DNA from: Oreohelix idahoensis | Lineage: Eukaryota > Mollusca > Gastropoda > Stylommatophora > Oreohelicidae | Direction of reading: 5' to 3' | Assembly: GCA_024509875.1 (NCBI GenBank) | Contig: JAMPIV010003416.1 | Span: forward strand, 1 to 64,000 | DNA: 64,000 nt | Shown: in pieces, positions 51,771 through 63,644 of the stretch | Layout of the letters: every line of letters begins with the position of its first letter | Numbering within the stretch: the first letter of the stretch is position 1 | Position numbers and translations under genes: made by a program | The notes under the pieces: generated by a model | Told to the model about the DNA's origin: nothing | The model's database searches: none | The model's input: only the letters and a program-made list of their open reading frames with translations

Positions 51771-51989
51771 AAAGGTGTGTATAATAGCAATGTTATTATT
51801 TTAAATTCATATTTTGGCTAAATAAGTGTACTTGATTTCAATATCTGTACAGCATGACATTTAATACTAAACAGCGAGGGGGCCTTTTTTGGAGAATTAA
51901 AATTATTTAAAAATTTTAATTAAACTTGCTTACTGTCTACATAATGGAGATAGAGGCTGTTACTGCAGTAACCATGGCAGTAATGTGTT

Positions 51990-54631
51990 GCTTACTTAGT
52001 CGTACTTAGTCGTTCCCCTTCTACTGTGAGGTGTAGAGGTTTAGGAAGAGAGAGCGCCAGACTATTCTATCAGCTGTCTTCCTCCTGGTCTGGTTCCATT
52101 CTAGTCCTTGGTCCTTCAAAGATTGTCTAATGTTGTCCTCCCAGTGGACTCTGCGGGTCTGGATCCCTGGTTCTTTGTTTCCCATGCTTGTCGTGATAGC
52201 CGATCTTCTCCCATTCTGCAGACATGGCCAAACCATCTTAGTTGGGACTGTTCTACTTGGGTCTGAAGGGTGTGGGATTTTAGGCCTTGACGTATCGTCT
52301 CTTCTTGTTACTTCAACCACCTTCCTCAGATACCTCATTTTCGAGGTTTGGATCTGGCTTTTGCAGATTGTAGTCATTGCCCATGACTCACATCCATATG
52401 TCAAGACTGGGACATAGGTGGAGCGGTATACAGCCATCTTCATTTTCTTACCAACCTCTCTCTTCCTAAGGAATCCTCAATTTATGGCAAGAAAAAGCCT
52501 CCACGCTACTGCTTTTTGAGTGGCCAACTCTTCTTTGATGCCTTCCTTTTGGTCTATAAAAGCTCCGAGATATTTAAAGTGGTCGACCTGCTCCAGGACC
52601 TGTTCTCCCAGCTTAATCTGATGTCTTCTTTCTTCTCGTGATATCAACATGTATTTTGTTTTAGAGCTTCTTATGACCATCCCTCTCTTCTCCAGCTCTT
52701 CCTTCCAGACTTGCAGGTTGGATTGGAGATGTGCCTCTGATTTAGCAATCAGGGCAACATCATCAGCAAATGCCAGCTCTGAAACACATACCTGTCTCAT
52801 CTTCCAGTACCCCACTGAATACTTTCTTGTTCTCTCCTTACATGACTTTATAACATCGTCCATGAGGAGGATGAAAAGATATCATCTTGTCTTACACCAG
52901 TGGTGTTCCTGAACTCTTCTGACCTATGGTTTGCTGTCCTCACATAATTTCTGCAAGACTTGTAGAAGCTCTGTATAGCATGAATCAGAGGTGCTGGAAT
53001 GTTCTTCTTTGCCAAACAGTCCCAAACTTTGCTCCAGGGGACCCTGTCAAACGCCTTTTCCAGATCTATGAAACAAAGATGGATCTCACTCTTATACTCG
53101 GGCCTTTTCACTCAGCTGTCTGAATGTGAAGATTAGGTCTTGAGTACTTCGGTTTGCTTGGAATCCGCACTGGACCTCATCCAATTGTTTCTCAGCTAGG
53201 CGTTGGAGTCTCTGCTCTATGATTCTAGAGTAGATTTTACCAGGGACACTGAGAAGGGATATGCCTCTATGGTTTCCACATTGTCGATTGTCACCCTTTT
53301 TCAAAATTGGTATTATGATGGCAATCTCCCAGTCCTTTGGTATGGTCTTGTTGCACCACGCTGCCTGTAGGACCCTTAAGAGTAATAGGTTGCCTGATGC
53401 TCCCATGTACTTAACCATTTCTGGTGTTATACCATCATGCCCTGCTGCTTTGCCCATCTTGATTTTCTCCAGTGCTGCCTTCAGTTTTTCCATCTTTATG
53501 TCATCTTCATCACCATTTGTTTCCTCTTCTGTGCTAGTGGTTATCATTTCTGATGCTTGACCTTGCTCACCATCAAGGAGTTCTGAGTAATATTCTTTCC
53601 ATCTTTTCATTTCTTCCTTCGGGGCAGTAAGCAATTTGCCTTGCTTGTCCTTTATAAATTTAAGAGGGCATTGTTTTTCCTTCCTCATGTTCTTTATTGT
53701 CTTATAAAACAATTTCTGGTTTTCTTGTGCATCTTTTCTAGCTTTTCTCCAAATTCTTCCCAGAACTTTTTTTTTGCTGTTAGCACCTTGTTCTTTGCTT
53801 CTGTTTTGAGTATCACATATTCTCTATATCTCTCTATTTGTCCTGCTGTGTTTTTAGCTCCTAAGTATTGTTTCCATGTCATTTTCTTCTCTCTTATTTT
53901 CTCTTTGACTTCCTCTGTCCACCAAGGTGTCCTCTTTCTCTTGTTCCCAAGTCGGACTTCACCACTTGCTTCTGCAGCAGCTGTCTTTATGATGTCCTTG
54001 AATTTAAGCCACAGGGTTTCCAAGTTGTCAGGTTGTTCTTCTGTGTTTTTCACCATTGTAGCAATAAGCTGCTGATATCTGGTCTTAATTTCTGGCTCTC
54101 AGCTTGTAGGTCTTAATGCTCATTTCTTCCGTTCGTTTACTTGGTTTCTTGCATGATGCTGGGCAGTTCCTTATCTGAGCAACTCTTTCAGTTGTTCTTT
54201 TGATTGTAAGCAGGTAGTGATCACTTCCAATCTCTGGCCTCCTCCAGACTCTAGCATCCCAGACATATTTGAATGAGCTCCTCCTAACAATGGCATAGTC
54301 GATCACTGACTTCTCATTCTTTGTTGGTTCACATCTAGTGTACGCATGTATGTGCTTATGGGGGAACTTTGTGTTGGTAATGATCAGATTCTGCTCACTG
54401 CAGAATCTAAGGAGTCACTTTCCATTGTCATTGAGAGTATTTTCTCCATATCTTCCGATAACTCCACCCCATCTAGCATGGTCATTTCCAACTCTGGCAT
54501 TAAAATCTCCAAGCATGATAATTTCATCTAGGCAGTCATCCACTGTCCTTTAATGCAGCTCAAAGAATTCCTCCTTGACTTCTGCTCTCTCATCCTCATT
54601 TGGCCCATACACTATGACCAAGTTGACTATG
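51990..54631 (-). pseudogene. RTE-type LINE (first family), RT plus endonuclease end
   Basis: The longest copy of the first family here. On the minus strand, from the LTR insertion leftward: endonuclease motifs LVIVYGPNEDERAEV (about 54600), [14 protein letters not shown] (about 54480) and VIDYAIVRRSSF with IGSDHYLL (54200-54306), the last being the APE-type catalytic end (SDH). A linker (53694-54056) and RT (53092-53712, 52477-53111) follow, with GKAAGHDGITPEMVK and FADDVALIAKS. The C-terminal block is at 52021-52443, and the tail TTACTTAG with a duplicated GTCGTACTTAGTCG at the left end. Several frameshifts are present. The 5' side continues at 62492-62575 beyond the LTR element. Confidence 0.85.
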
Positions 54632-55775
54632 TGTTACGATAAAAATATATGTACTTTTTTTATTTGTGGTCAAAGAGAAACCACTGCTTGTATATTTTTG
54701 GTTCTTGGTGAGATTTAGCTGTTATCTCCCTTGGCTGGACAATATCCATGATTCTGTATGGCTATATTAGGATATCTATCATTCAGCTGGCCATATATGG
54801 AGCGGTCTTGCGCTGTATTCGCGGAACGTCTAGATTGTTCTGTGGGAGAGCTCTAATGAGGGCTTGGTCATGCGCAATGATTTAGGCGCGACAGGAAGAC
54901 TATTATTTGAGGCATTTTTTGAGCTGACAAGTCGTTCAGCGTTTTCGCTCTGGCTGTGTCTTCGGGGATCAGAGTTCTTGTGTTTAAGATTCCCCTAATG
55001 TGATTCTGGCATAGAGTTATAAGTCTAGGACATGGCAAGTGTTTTGTGGTGTTGATTCATGGAAGGCAGAGCAGGTAATGAAACATTTTCGAACCTATTT
55101 GTATTTGCAATGAACTTTGAGTATTTAGGCGACTTACTCTCGGTGCGGAGAAGTGGCAACACTATTTTTGCCAGAGGTGTTGAACCAGATTATCAATGAA
55201 TTATACATGTAAGCCTGCGGTCCATGTGGCCTATTTTTGCCAGAGGTGTTGATCCAGATTATCAATGTTCCAGATTATCAATGACTTAGACATGTAAGCC
55301 TGCTGTCCATGCGGCCTATTTTTGCCAGAGGTGTTGAATCAGATTAACAATGATTTATGTAAAGAAACTTGCTTCTTATGTTGCTCATTTTGCTAAAAAG
55401 ATGTACCTGACTGCTGGGTCAGATGAGATGTTGATTAACATGCTACTAGTACAGCACTAGATACCGGCTGCTCAAGAGTCATTTAGGGTAGCAATATATT
55501 GAACCTTTTGTTATACCCATGATGTATTTGTACCTTATGCATATGACAGTGTACGTGTTTGATGTCAGCATATCTGTGATGTCATTGTAATAAATTATGG
55601 AACCGTACAAGTGGTCTTCAATGCTTCCATGACTTCATCATCATGTGTTCCTGTGACGTCTTCATGACCTATTTATAGTAGCCCTGTGTGGGCGTGTATG
55701 TTCAAATAGCAACCAAAGAAAGAATTAACCCTACATAGCAGTAACATCTACACCACACTACATCAGGTTGCTACA
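54632..55775 (+). repeat. 5' LTR
   Basis: Contains three tandem units of about 69-85 bp (TTTTTGCCAGAGGTGTTGAA...) at 55156-55350; the second has an extra GTTCCAGATTATCAAT. The 3' LTR has the same three units without that duplication. A possible primer binding site, TGGTGGCCAGTGTGGGGA, starts at 55777. Confidence 0.95.
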
Positions 55776-56788
55776 GTGGTGGCCAGTGTGGGGACAGTTA
55801 CGCCAAACAACTTGCAGTGTTGCCAGTTCAAATTTACGAGCAAGTTCAACATGTCGGAAAGCTGAGAAGTGGAACAGACTTGGACCTTTCAACATACAGT
55901 TCTGTACCCTTCAGCATTGGATCATCGTCTCGCTGAACTGTGTTTACTTGTGATTGAAGAACAGTTCCTGTATTATCATTGCTGCTATCCCGGAGGCCAG
56001 GAGATTTTTTTTTCACAGTTTAAGATAAGTGGCTGTTTGTTTTTGTAAACTGTCTCCATGTTATGATCTAATTGGGCCTTCCTCATAACACTATATTCCT
56101 TTTCATGTTACATGTTTTTTGTTATTTATATATGTAATATATGTATTAATATTTCAGCAGGTTTCGGTTTGGCAGTGACTGTCATAGAGTATCCCACTTC
56201 ACCGAGGGTCTACGACAGCGTTCTTTAGGGACTATTGCAAATTTCCCACAGTGGAAAGCTCCAGCAAACATTTTTGCTGTGTTATAGTCCACTGTGTTTG
56301 GTTATTTGTGATATTTTGGTTTAGCTGTGACGAGATGTGTTAGTGTCGTTTTCATATATTTTTCTTCATTCTTAAGTTTTGTTTACATTGTTTGTATTTG
56401 TCTGCCTCCCCTTTTCTATTGTTTATTTTTTATACTGTTTGGTTCCTTGTTTTGTTAACTCTTTCGCAGTTTTGTATCTTTTTGCTTTAGTTTAGCTCTT
56501 TTATTTATTGGCTTTCTGCGAACGTTATCGTGTGCCCTTGATGCTTGTTTTTTGTTTTTCTAGTTAATGTTATTCATTTTTGTCATACAGTGTCATTTAT
56601 ATATACTTGGTCATACTCTATTAATAGTATAATGCACTATAAAGGTAGAAGTGATTAATGGGGATATAATAATCAATATATTATACAAGTTCTTTGACAA
56701 AGACTTGTCTCCCACTGAGGTTGGGATAAAGTGAGTTTCTCGGATAATATATATTTATTCAAGGTGGTATAACATATTATTAGACATA
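55776..56788 (+). other. Leader of the non-autonomous LTR element
   Basis: About 1 kb, AT-rich, with no coding region supported. Confidence 0.6.
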
Positions 56789-57549
56789 ATGTCTACCTTG
56801 GATTACTTGATTGAGCAAGGGAAAGCCCTTGGTAAGAGTGAAGAGAAATTAGAAGAATTTGCGCTTGCTGAATATGCCAAGGCGCAGAAGGCTGAAGAAA
56901 AGAGACAGAAATCAGAAAGAGAGGCTGAACAAAAGAAATTAGAAGCAGAAAGAAAGTTTGAACAAAAGAAATTAGAAGCAGAAGAGAAAAGATTCCAATT
57001 GGAAATGGAACAACAGAAGTTAGAAGCTGAAGAGAGAAAGGAAAAATAGAAACTAGAAGCTGAAGAGAAAAAACAGAAACTAGAAGCTGAAGAGAGAAAG
57101 GAGAAACAGAAAATGGAACATGAGGAGAAAATCTTAGCTTTGGAGCTGGAAAGAATAAGACTGGTAAATTCAAGTAATGCACAAAATGGCACAACTAATC
57201 AAACATCTGCTGATAATGCAAATATTGAAACTTATGATGTTAAATTGCCTCATTTCAACCCTACCCATGATGATGTTGCATTCTATTTAGATAGATTTCA
57301 ATTGGCATGCGACTCTCATAAGATAGACAAGTTGCGATATTGTGAGCAACTTGGTAAGTTACTTACAGGTCATGCGCAAAAAGTTATGATGTCGGTGGAA
57401 GACAAAAATAACTATGATGTGGTCAGAGCGGCCCTGTTACAAAAATACCAACTGGATGAAGAAGGTTATTGCCTATGCTTTAAGTCTCTGTTGCCAGAGA
57501 CAGGGAAAGATTTTTCAGACTTTATATCAGAAATTCATCTGACCTTTAA
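56789..57549 (+). pseudogene. Gag N-terminal half
   Basis: Starts at the ATG of STLDYLIEQGKALGKSEEKL. A long Lys/Glu coiled-coil with repeated QKLEAEE units follows (residues about 30-120), interrupted by an in-frame TAG at 57047-57049. The capsid-like core begins with VKLPHFNPTHDDVAFYLDRF (about 57238) and VVRAALLQKYQLDEEGYC. The frame runs into the MITE at 57550. It is homologous in layout to the Gag of the element at 43259-46342. Confidence 0.85.
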
Positions 57550-58196
57550 CCTTTAGCACGCTGCATAAAAATTCAGAAAACTTGCCCAACCACTGCATTC
57601 TTTTTCACAACGCCCCATTTTTATAGTGGGTGACTTGTAAATTCTATAGTTTTTTTGTTTTTTGGTCAATTGCTCTAATTTTTAGATTGTATAGAAATGA
57701 ATGAATGATGAATCTGATGATATAAAATTTGTTTGTGTACATGTTAGATGTGATAGGAAGAGAGGAAAGGAAAGATGAAAAAAACGAAAAAAATTTAAAA
57801 AAAATAAAAAAAGCCATTTTACTTTCGTTTCCATCTCAGCCATCAAACATATTCTGAGAACCGATTTCAGCGCTTATAAAGACAAAAATTTCATCCGCAT
57901 GGCGTCAGAATGCAATAAAATTAGAGCGAAATGGCCACGCGTCTGATGCCGATTCATTTTGATTTAAAAAATTTACAAAAAATAAACGCGGATACACCCA
58001 TCACTTTTTTAAGATCGGAAACGGAAGCTAACTCTCTTGCAAATAAAATTACAACTTAACATCCGGGGCTGAAAATCATGTGTACACAAGTCCTCATGCT
58101 AGAAACGGTGACAGCCGCAAGGCAAAACATATCGCCTCCAGCTGGCAGAACATAGGTTACCTTCGGCGAGATGTCTCGCCGGAAGCGTGCTAAAGG
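57550..58196. mobile_element. piggyBac-like MITE, 647 bp, TTAA target
   Basis: A perfect 13-bp terminal inverted repeat, CCTTTAGCACGCT at 57550-57562 and AGCGTGCTAAAGG at 58184-58196. TTAA is duplicated at 57546-57549 and 58197-58200. There is no coding capacity. TTAA target choice and CC-starting ends are typical of piggyBac-type elements. Removal of the element plus one TTAA leaves the gag frame continuous across the site, so the insertion is what breaks the protein. Confidence 0.9.
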
Positions 58197-60151
58197 TTAA
58201 TCATTGGGTGGAATTGTCTAAAACTGAAAAAACATATGAGGCCATTGTTGACTTACTGCTTCGTGACAAAGTTATGTCATCAGTTAGTAAAAACTTTGTT
58301 TCCTTTCTACATGAGCGAAAACCTCCAAACATAAAAGATATGGAACAATACTGTCATCAATATGTTACGGCACATCCTAATAAAGCAGTTAACTACTCTA
58401 AAGTCGAAGAAGGTTTACCTGTTGCTTCAGCAATACCATATGGTCCTAATTTGCATAGATCTCAAAGTGTTGATCGAAATTTTGGTAGAAGAGATAATCG
58501 AAATTTTAGACAGAACCAATGGGGTTCATCATGTGATGATTCTTCTTCAGAGAACTGGAGACAATTTAACGGTCCTCAAAATTTTGGTCCCAACAATTAT
58601 GAGAATTTTGGTAGGGATAATTACAATAGGAACTTTGGAAGATGTTACTCCAATAGAGGTTATCAACCCAATAATAATTTTTCTCGGAGACAACAAAACC
58701 CATCAAATAGGAATTTTGATCAAAGGGGAAATGACAATCGCAACTGGGGTTATAATCAGAACAATGGTTTCAATGGAAGAAATAACAATAATTCCAACAG
58801 AAATAATAGCCGTGGTAGATCACAACAAGATAATAATAGACCTTATCACCAGGCTAACTTTGCTCAACAAGATCCCCAGAGTGTTAATAATCAAGGCAAC
58901 AATAATAATACTGTAGCTAATGCTAATGCTTGCTTTGCTTTCGACTTTGATAGGGCATCTCAATGCCCGCAATGCACAACTCTATTCCAACATACAACTA
59001 TATCTACTTTGAGTTGTGGTCATTCTCTACCTCCTCTTCCTGCCTTAGCTGCACATGACGGAAGAGGGTCTCTTACTCTACATAAGGGGTTTGTGAATAA
59101 TAATCCAGTCTCAGTTCTTTTTGATTCCGGATGCTCAACTGTCGGTATTAGACAGTCTTTAGTCCATCCATCTTGTGCAACTGGTAATATGGTGAAATGT
59201 GTGACATTCGCTGAGACAGTTGAGACTTTTCCGACTGCCATAGTCCACATTGCCACACCATTTTTCACTGGTTATATACAAGCATGTTTGCTCAGAGCAC
59301 CTGTCGCCGACCTTACTATCGGACAGATACATGGTGTAAAGGTGTGTACACCAGTACAAATTGCTGCCTGGGAACGGCAACATAACCTTACTGATACAAC
59401 TGTTATGACAGTGCCAAAACCTTCTCAAGTGATACATACTGCTAATATGGTGCAATCTTGCAGTATTGATGATACAACTGTTCATCATACTAATTTTGGA
59501 GCTTCTTTTAGCCCAGTGCGACATACTTCATTATGTTGCAATTCTAACTTTGACTCTTCTCTAAGTACTGTTATAGAAGAAGATCCTTTGATTTTGTCTG
59601 ACACTGACATTAACTCTATCGCTATGACTGAATCTATATCCAGTCACATTGATTGCAACTTCTTTACTGCAAAGACTAGCGTTTTCTTTGCTACATGTAT
59701 GAACATACTTGTTAGTACATATCTGTACTTGGTGACTTTCTTCACCTTTTTTATTGGGTCGATTAGCTCAGTATTTTCGTCCTTTACGTCCTTTACAACT
59801 TTTTGTCGCACTTACTGCTTTTCTCTTAAACTTCGACGTAGGTCCAAGTTTACTATTTGCTGTCTTTGCATCTTTATTATATGCTTCTTGCTTTTTTCCT
59901 TATCCAATGCGCAGGCTATGACCTCATTCGAGCCTGTGAGATATACATCTTTATCGACCTCATTTACTATGTCTTGCGAGGAATCTCAGATGGTTGGCCA
60001 TCATGCCGCTTTTAAGAATCATTACCATCTGCTAGATTTGCCTTTTGACGTAGGTATCATGGGTATGCTCATGACTATTCTCTATTCGGTATGCTATTGT
60101 GCTACTGCTTTTCACTTCTCAATATTAGCTATCCTTGGTCGGATAATGTAA
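58197..60151 (+). pseudogene. Gag C-terminus, protease and a hydrophobic replacement domain
   Basis: Continues Gag (HWVELSKTEKTYEAIVDLLL), then a long Asn/Arg/Gly-rich stretch (about 58450-58920), a degenerate Cys/His region (CPQCTTLFQHTTISTLSCGH) and an aspartic protease motif (LFDSGCSTVGIRQ, 59127). Up to about 59430 it parallels the other element (APVADLTIGQIHGVKVCTP). From there it encodes Ser/Thr-rich sequence with three hydrophobic stretches (about 59690-59800, 59850-59905, 60045-60130), suggestive of membrane segments. The end FHFSILAILG recalls the last RNase H strand, followed by a one-base shift into NVMADILSR. Integrase and RT are absent. The open frame may be fortuitous. Confidence 0.75.
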
Positions 60152-60189
60152 TGGCAGATATACTGTCTCGATGCCCACATGATTCTACG

Positions 60190-61352
60190 TGACTCTCATT
60201 TCTAACACCTATTTATATATTTCGTGGTTAACTAGATACCCGTGGTTATAGGTTAACACTTGAGTGGTACATTTCTATGATCCTATTAAGCTAAGACTCT
60301 AGAATAGTCTATTCCACTTTCCCTGTAACAGAGGAAGGTTTAATTATACCTATACATAGGCCAAAAGTTTACAGCCACATTTTATAGATAAAAATGTAGG
60401 ATTGTCTGTTATATATTATAAAATCCTATGGTTATCAGAGTGTATCATTTGTATTTTCTCACAGCAAATCACGCTGTTATATGGAGAGTCTCAACAGCTT
60501 GCCAGCTGTAGTAAGATGTGACGTCCTTGCTTATTATTTGGCGTTGGATGTTCTTTTTGATGTCTATGGCACCCATTACAGTACACTATGCTATGGAACC
60601 CCTGACTACATCAAGGATTCCTATTTGTTAGTTAACATTGTTGTATATTGCCACATGATATTATGTTAATTATATATGAAACTATGTAATGATAACCTTT
60701 CAAGGATATATACCGGTGTCTCCATATTGATGTATATTAATGTTAAAAGGATGATATCGTAATGACACCTCTATTTTTCGTAATTCATTATTATGAAATA
60801 TGGCTATATTGTATGTAATGTTCCCAGCACTTCATTGTACGATTGTGAGAACATGGTTTCTCTAAGGTTAGGAGATAAATTTTTGTTCTCATCCAACGCT
60901 CCATTGTGTGTCCGTATTGGCTTATGTTATGGCAATGTATGTGTAGATGCCCTCTAGCTGTGCGTCATTTATGCATGGTGGGCTAGTTGTCTAGAGTATC
61001 ATGCTCTTTATTTTGTTTTGGTGTGTATGTTTATTTGGTTTGACATGTACACGGTTATATTTTTATCATATGCATTTATGTCATGCATTGTTTATTGTAT
61101 CTCATTACCATGTCATAATTTTTATCTTCTCCTTTTCTCGTTCTTTGCATATTCCATCTTATCTTAGTTTACTCATCGTCCTTCTCTACTCTTCCTCATT
61201 ACTATGTATACCTTTGTGTTTATGACTTGATAGTTAAAGTATACTTGAAGGTAGATATTTATGTTTCCGCCCTCCTTTGTTTTCCAGTCATTGTATTTTT
61301 TCCAAAAAAAAAATGATGTAATCATTTTTTTTCCTCGGGGGCTGCGGTAAAC
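60190..61352 (+). other. 3' internal untranslated region
   Basis: No coding domain. The small frames at 60481-60669 and 61001-61225 show no motif. CGGGGGCTGCGG before the 3' LTR (61337-61348) may be the plus-strand primer region. Confidence 0.5.
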
Positions 61353-62491
61353 TGTTACGATAAAAATATATGTACTTTTTATTTTTTGGTCAAAGAGAAA
61401 CCACTGCTTGTATATTTTTGGTTCTGGGTGAGATTTAGCGGTTATCTCCCTTGGCTGGACAATGTCCATGATTCTGTATGGCTATATTGGGATATCTATC
61501 ATTCAGCTGACCATATATGGAGCGGTCTTGCGCTGTTTTCGCGGAATGTCTAGATTGTTCCTTTGGAGAGCTCTAATGAGGGCTTGGTCATGTGCAATGA
61601 TTTAGGCATGACAGGAAGACTATTATTTGTGGCAGTCGCCTGGCGTTTTTCAAGCTGACAAGTCATTCAGCGTTTTCGCTCTGGCTGTGTCTTTGGGGAT
61701 CAGAGTTCTTGTGTTTAAGATTCCCCTAATGTGATTCTGGTATAGAGTTATAAGTCTAGGAAACGGCAAGTGTTTTGTGGTGTTGATTCATGGAAGGCAG
61801 AGCAGGTAATGAAACATTTTCAAACCTATTTGTATTTGCCATGAACTTTGAGTATTTAGGGGACTTACTCCTGGTGCGGAGAAGTGGCAACACTATTTTT
61901 GCCAGAGGTGTTGAACCAGATTATCAATGAATTATACATGTAAGCCCGCTGTCCATGTGGCCTATTTTTGCCAGAGGTGTTGATCCAGTTTATCAATGAA
62001 TTAGACACGTAAGCCTGCTGTCCATGCGGCCTATTTTTGCCAGAGGTGTTGAATCAGATTAACAATGATTTATGTAAAGAAACTTGCTTCTTATGCGGCT
62101 CGTTTTGCTAAAAAGATGTACCTGACTTGCTGGGTCAGATGAGATGTTGATTAACATGCTACTAGTACAGCACTAGATACCGGCTACTCAAGAGTCATTG
62201 AGGGTAGCGATATATTGAACGTTTTGTTATACCCATGATGTATTTGTACCTTATGCATATGACAGTGTACGTGTTTGATGTCAGCATATCTGTCGTGTCA
62301 TTGTAATTAATTATGGAACCGTACAAGTGGTCTTCAATGCTTCCATGACTTCATCATCATGTGTTCCTGTGACGTCTTCATGACCTATTTATAGTAGCCC
62401 TGTGTGGGCGTGTATGTTCAAATAGCAACCAAAGAAAGAATTAACCCTACATGGCAGTAACATCTACACCACACTACATCAGGTTGCTACA
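61353..62491 (+). repeat. 3' LTR
   Basis: About 95 percent or more similar to the 5' LTR by eye, with short indels (for example GGCAGTCGCCTGGC near 61630, absent or altered in the 5' LTR). Confidence 0.95.
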
Positions 62492-62575
62492 CCATGGTTT
62501 CTCCATTTTTTTTAGTTTTACAACCATAATGCACTCCGAGACAAAGTTCCATCCCTTGATACTATCTTTCCTCTC
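62492..62575 (-). pseudogene. RTE endonuclease fragment, upstream part of 51990-54631
   Basis: The minus strand encodes KDSIKGWNFVSECIMVVKLK, the endonuclease stretch immediately before the LVIVYGP motif at 54600, so the LINE was split by the LTR element. A run of eight A near 62512 probably carries a one-base slip. The LINE is truncated at about 62575. Confidence 0.7.
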
Positions 62576-63644
62576 CACATGTAAGCCTACCTTGCCGTGG
62601 TTGGAGAGCTTGAGCGCCTCAATGATCCCGGGAGCTATGCCGGCGGGAGTTTTACTCCTGGCAGGGTCACCCAAGCCGGACAGGTCCTGGGTGAGGGGCC
62701 AGACTAAATGGGCTGAGGAGTGGGTGGAACCCTATAGGTGTAGATGCAGAACCCACCGGCGAGTGGTACATGCTCTGGTCTGCACCAATCCACCCCCACT
62801 TCATGGGTTAAATGCTTTCTTGCCTCATTCTTCACTGTTTGTCGTCTATCACGCCCATGGCGACCGTTGCCTCAATTGGCTGTGTGTGGTGTACCCGGAA
62901 ACGGGGCCTCCCAGTACTGAGGCAAAGTTAAGTCCCCGATGTCACTTATCGGTGCAGAATTGAGAGAGATGGCTGAGCATCACAATCCCTCCTGTGTTGC
63001 AGCATGATGAGAACCCAGCATTGCACACTGAGCTTGGGGGGATCACTTGGGCACCAGACTTAATACTGGCTCTTGACTGGATGGCCGCATGCAGGAGATT
63101 TCTACAATGGAGGGTTGGCAGGTGGTGGGTATCGGGAAGTGGCTCTGTGCAGGACGTGAGGATTCCTTGGGAGAGCCCAGAACCAGAGCACAGCATTGTG
63201 CAAGCTCTGCATAGTTGGAGAGCCCCCTGGATGACGGGGAATGCACAGTGTGCTACCCCACCTATCCCCAACTGCTAACTTAGAACCAGAAGTGGGGTCC
63301 TCTGTATGCGTGCCAGGCCAGGATAAAATGCCTGGGAAAGAGACTGGAGCTCAGAACTCCCTAACTCAAAGTTGCAGGATGGCAGAAAAGCCACGGGAAA
63401 GACAGGGCTATTTTGAAGATAACGCAACCATATTTTCACCATACGAGCTCGGACGCCGCCTCGGTAAACAAGGTCCGCGCAGAGCAGTGACACCCCCAGG
63501 CTGCTTGCGAATAGTCTACTACTGGGAACATAAACAGATTAGGGATGAGCCCACTCTCCCGTTGAACAGGTGCTAAAGTCGTAGATACTGGGCCAGAAGG
63601 CGCACCGGAAACCACAGTATCATGCAACTCGCTTTTTTTTTTCT
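62576..63644 (+). mobile_element. 5' region of a LINE (probably RTE-type)
   Basis: GC-richer sequence beginning near CCACATGTAAGCCTACCTTG, with CCGTGGTTGGAGAGCTTGAG and GGTCACCCAAGCCGGACAGG. This style of leader is familiar from RTE-type LINEs of invertebrates. The frames at 62451-62963 and 63241-63576 are open but show no domain. It precedes the endonuclease frame at 63645. Confidence 0.55.

Larger units (their letters stand above)
54632..62491 (+). mobile_element. Non-autonomous GMR1-like LTR element with replaced pol
   Basis: A 7.9-kb element with LTRs of 1144 and 1139 bp. LTRs start TGTTACGATAAAAATA and end CAGGTTGCTACA. The flanks CTATG (54627-54631) and CCATG (62492-62496) form a TSD with one mismatch. 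Between them lie a leader, a gag-protease frame, about 660 bp of unrelated hydrophobic coding sequence, the very end of an RNase H (NVMADILSRCP, 60150-60185), a 3' leader of about 1.1 kb and the 3' LTR. Integrase, RT and most of RNase H are gone, so it must be mobilised in trans if at all. It is inserted in the endonuclease of an RTE LINE. Confidence 0.9.

Noticed and set aside
56793..57194. Two minus-strand frames of about 130 aa with hydrophobic character
   Set aside because: They are antisense shadows of the Lys/Glu-rich Gag coiled-coil.
58362..58916. 184-aa Ile-rich frame
   Set aside because: It is a shifted-frame reading of the Asn-rich Gag tail.
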